From NCBI RefSeq assembly GCF_001553785.1, contig NZ_LOJP01000001.1:3090680-3154679 (forward strand): a stretch of 64,000 nucleotides of DNA, in the 5' to 3' direction. The number at the start of each line of letters is the position of its first letter. The stretch's first letter is position 1. This DNA comes from Actinoplanes sp. TFC3. GTDB lineage: Bacteria > Actinomycetota > Actinomycetes > Mycobacteriales > Micromonosporaceae. Below the pieces are notes generated by a model, which did no database searches, was not told where the DNA came from, and saw only the letters and a program-made list of their open reading frames with translations. This document shows, piece by piece, positions 62,735-64,000 of this stretch. The translations under genes were made by a program, and so were the position numbers.

Positions 62735-64000
62735 CGGCCCTCACCCTCGGGTCCGGGCGCGCGGGCGGGTTCCAGTTGGGTGAGGGCCAGAGCGGCCGCC
62801 TCGGTACGGGTGCGGGCCCCCAGTTTGCGCATGCCCGAGCGGATGTGGGTGTCCACCGTCTCGGTCGAGATGCCCAGCTGCCCGGCGATGCGCCGGGTCG
62901 GCTCCCCGGCCGCGACCAGCCGCAGCACGTCGACCTCCCGGCGGGTGAGCCGCGAACCCGAGCGCGGGCTGCGGCTGTCGCGCTGCACGTGGTGGCGGCG
63001 CAACCCCCGCCGCGCCCGCCCGGCGAGCACTACGAGGCCGGCCTGGTCGGCGAGTTTCTCGGCTTCCAGCAACGCCCCCACCGCCTGCTGCGGGTCGCTG
63101 TCGCGCAGCCCGGCGGCCAGCAGGCAGCGGATCTGCTCGCGCAGCACCACCTGCGACCAGGCCTCGGCGGCGGCCGGGAACCCCGAGCCGGTGGCCCACG
63201 CGGTCAGGGTGCTGCGCGCCGCGCCGGGCAGCCCGGCGGGAATCTGCGGGGGCAGGCCGCCGGGGGTGCCACCGGCGTCGAAGGCCGCCCATCGGGTGGT
63301 GATCGCCCGCAGCCCGGCGAGCAGGCCCGCCCCGCTGCCCGCGGTGCCGGGCTGCGCGGCCCGGTCGGGTTGACCGTCGAGCCACGCGGCCTCCCGCGCC
63401 ACCCAGGCGGTGGCCGGGTGGGTGTCCGGGCCGGCCAGGCGGGCGCGGGCGGCGGCCAACAACCCGGTGTCGGCCTCGACCAGCGCGGTCGCGGCGAGCG
63501 CGTACGAGCGCGCGTCGGCCGGCAGGGCCCGCTCGGCGAGGTCCCCGCTGTGGCGCACCGCCGCATCCGCCGGTGAAGGCTCCTGATCAGCCGGGCGGGA
63601 GCCGCGCAGCACGTCCGCCCAGTCGGCCAGGGCCAGGAAGCGGGTCTGCCAGCTGTAGGCCAGCCCGGCACCGGCCACCGCACCGGCCGTGCGCGCCTGC
63701 TCGGCGGCCTCACCCAAGCGGGCGTCGGCGAGCAGGTGCCCGACCAGCAGCCACGCGCTCCACCGCCCGGTCAGCGGGTCCGCGCCCGCCGCGCCGGCGG
63801 CCTGCAACGCGGTTTCCCAGCCGGGCACGCGGTGCGCGGCGCGGACCGCGGCCAGCGCAGCGGCCACCGCCGGTGGGGGCGCCGGATACCGGGCGGCGAT
63901 CTTGCCGGCGGTGTCCAGCGCGCCGGGCGGGTCGGCGGCCAGGTCGGCCAGCAGCAGGATGCGGTCACGGGCGGCGACCACGGCGGACGCGGCGGCGTCG
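62731..64000 (-). CDS. Large LuxR-family regulator, 5' end beyond the window
   Basis: The visible 423 codons are open to the window edge. Most of the protein is alpha-helical repeat of TPR/LAL type (ARDRILLLADLAADPPGALD, AAEAWSQVVLREQIRCLLAA, LLEAEKLADQAGLVVLAGRA) and the last 70 residues are a LuxR helix-turn-helix (SRLTRREVDVLRLVAAGEPT, RRIAGQLGISTETVDTHIRS, LGARTRTEAAALALTQLEPA). LAL-type regulators have an ATPase domain at the N-terminus, which would lie outside. It is coupled to the smaller LuxR-type gene by a 4-bp overlap. Probably pathway-specific, target unknown. Confidence 0.85.
   Translation of the reverse strand, partial: DAAASAVVAARDRILLLADLAADPPGALDTAGKIAARYPAPPPAVAAALAAVRAAHRVPGWETALQAAGAAGADPLTGRWSAWLLVGHLLADARLGEAAEQARTAGAVAGAGLAYSWQTRFLALADWADVLRGSRPADQEPSPADAAVRHSGDLAERALPADARSYALAATALVEADTGLLAAARARLAGPDTHPATAWVAREAAWLDGQPDRAAQPGTAGSGAGLLAGLRAITTRWAAFDAGGTPGGLPPQIPAGLPGAARSTLTAWATGSGFPAAAEAWSQVVLREQIRCLLAAGLRDSDPQQAVGALLEAEKLADQAGLVVLAGRARRGLRRHHVQRDSRSPRSGSRLTRREVDVLRLVAAGEPTRRIAGQLGISTETVDTHIRSGMRKLGARTRTEAAALALTQLEPARAPGPEGEGR

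Overview
The window is high-GC DNA coding densely on both strands, with many GTG/TTG starts and 4-bp start/stop overlaps. RbpA with a sigma-R-type promoter, adjacent apolipoprotein N-acyltransferase and polyprenol-phosphate mannosyltransferase genes, a mycosin-like protease and a mycothiol-type enzyme remnant all point to an actinomycete. A Micromonosporaceae-like organism is my inference; no rRNA or tRNA gene is present to confirm it.

Layout. 0-8 kb: the N-terminus of glycogen debranching enzyme GlgX (cut by the window edge), a LuxR-type two-component pair, ChaB and DUF1810 proteins, a D-amino-acid oxidase, a small secreted protein, and a three-gene membrane/metal unit (DUF318 permease, TIGR03943 protein, secreted beta-propeller). 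8-23 kb: SfnB-like oxidoreductase, methyltransferase, coupled MFS exporter and ATP-grasp protein, then a sugar locus (secreted GH30 glycosidase divergent from LacI regulator and Gfo/Idh/MocA dehydrogenase), a GGDEF-EAL protein, YcnI, a 5'-3' exonuclease, an acyl-CoA dehydrogenase, an Lrp regulator and an SDR. 24-34 kb: orphan KdpE, a methyltransferase, CsbD, then the lysine-degradation block: kamA divergent from kdd, an amidohydrolase, kamD, kamE, kal and a MutL-type protein. The block makes and deaminates 3,5-diaminohexanoate but has no recognisable kce cleavage gene, and a YtcJ-like amidohydrolase sits inside it.

34-50 kb: lnt-ppm1, FxsA, a decayed stretch (TetR N-terminal half, WYL-regulator pseudogene) around an aldo-keto reductase, RbpA, a zinc-ribbon/coiled-coil protein, an ArsR-SRPBCC-hydrolase run, and a cobalamin-riboswitch-led operon of cbtB, cbtA and a histidine-phosphatase-fold protein lacking its catalytic His. 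After an orphan mycosin the DNA decays again: TetR C-terminal half, aldo-keto reductase C-terminal half, frameshifted resolvase and an AT-rich island.

50,381-57,925 is a complete Tn3-family transposon: 48-bp terminal inverted repeats with 4 mismatches, a 5-bp GTTCT target duplication, resolvase, transposase, and cargo of a LacI regulator, an aminoglycoside-phosphotransferase-fold kinase and a MATE exporter, with a perfect 12-bp LacI-type palindrome before the kinase. 58-64 kb holds an acyltransferase, a frameshifted maleylpyruvate-isomerase-family gene, a DUF6817 protein, a virginiamycin B lyase homologue, a HAD remnant and two coupled LuxR-type regulators, the last cut by the window edge.

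The B12 thread may be functional: KamDE needs adenosylcobalamin, its MutL-type neighbour is a likely reactivation partner, and the CbtAB operon is the cobalt supply predicted to respond to B12.
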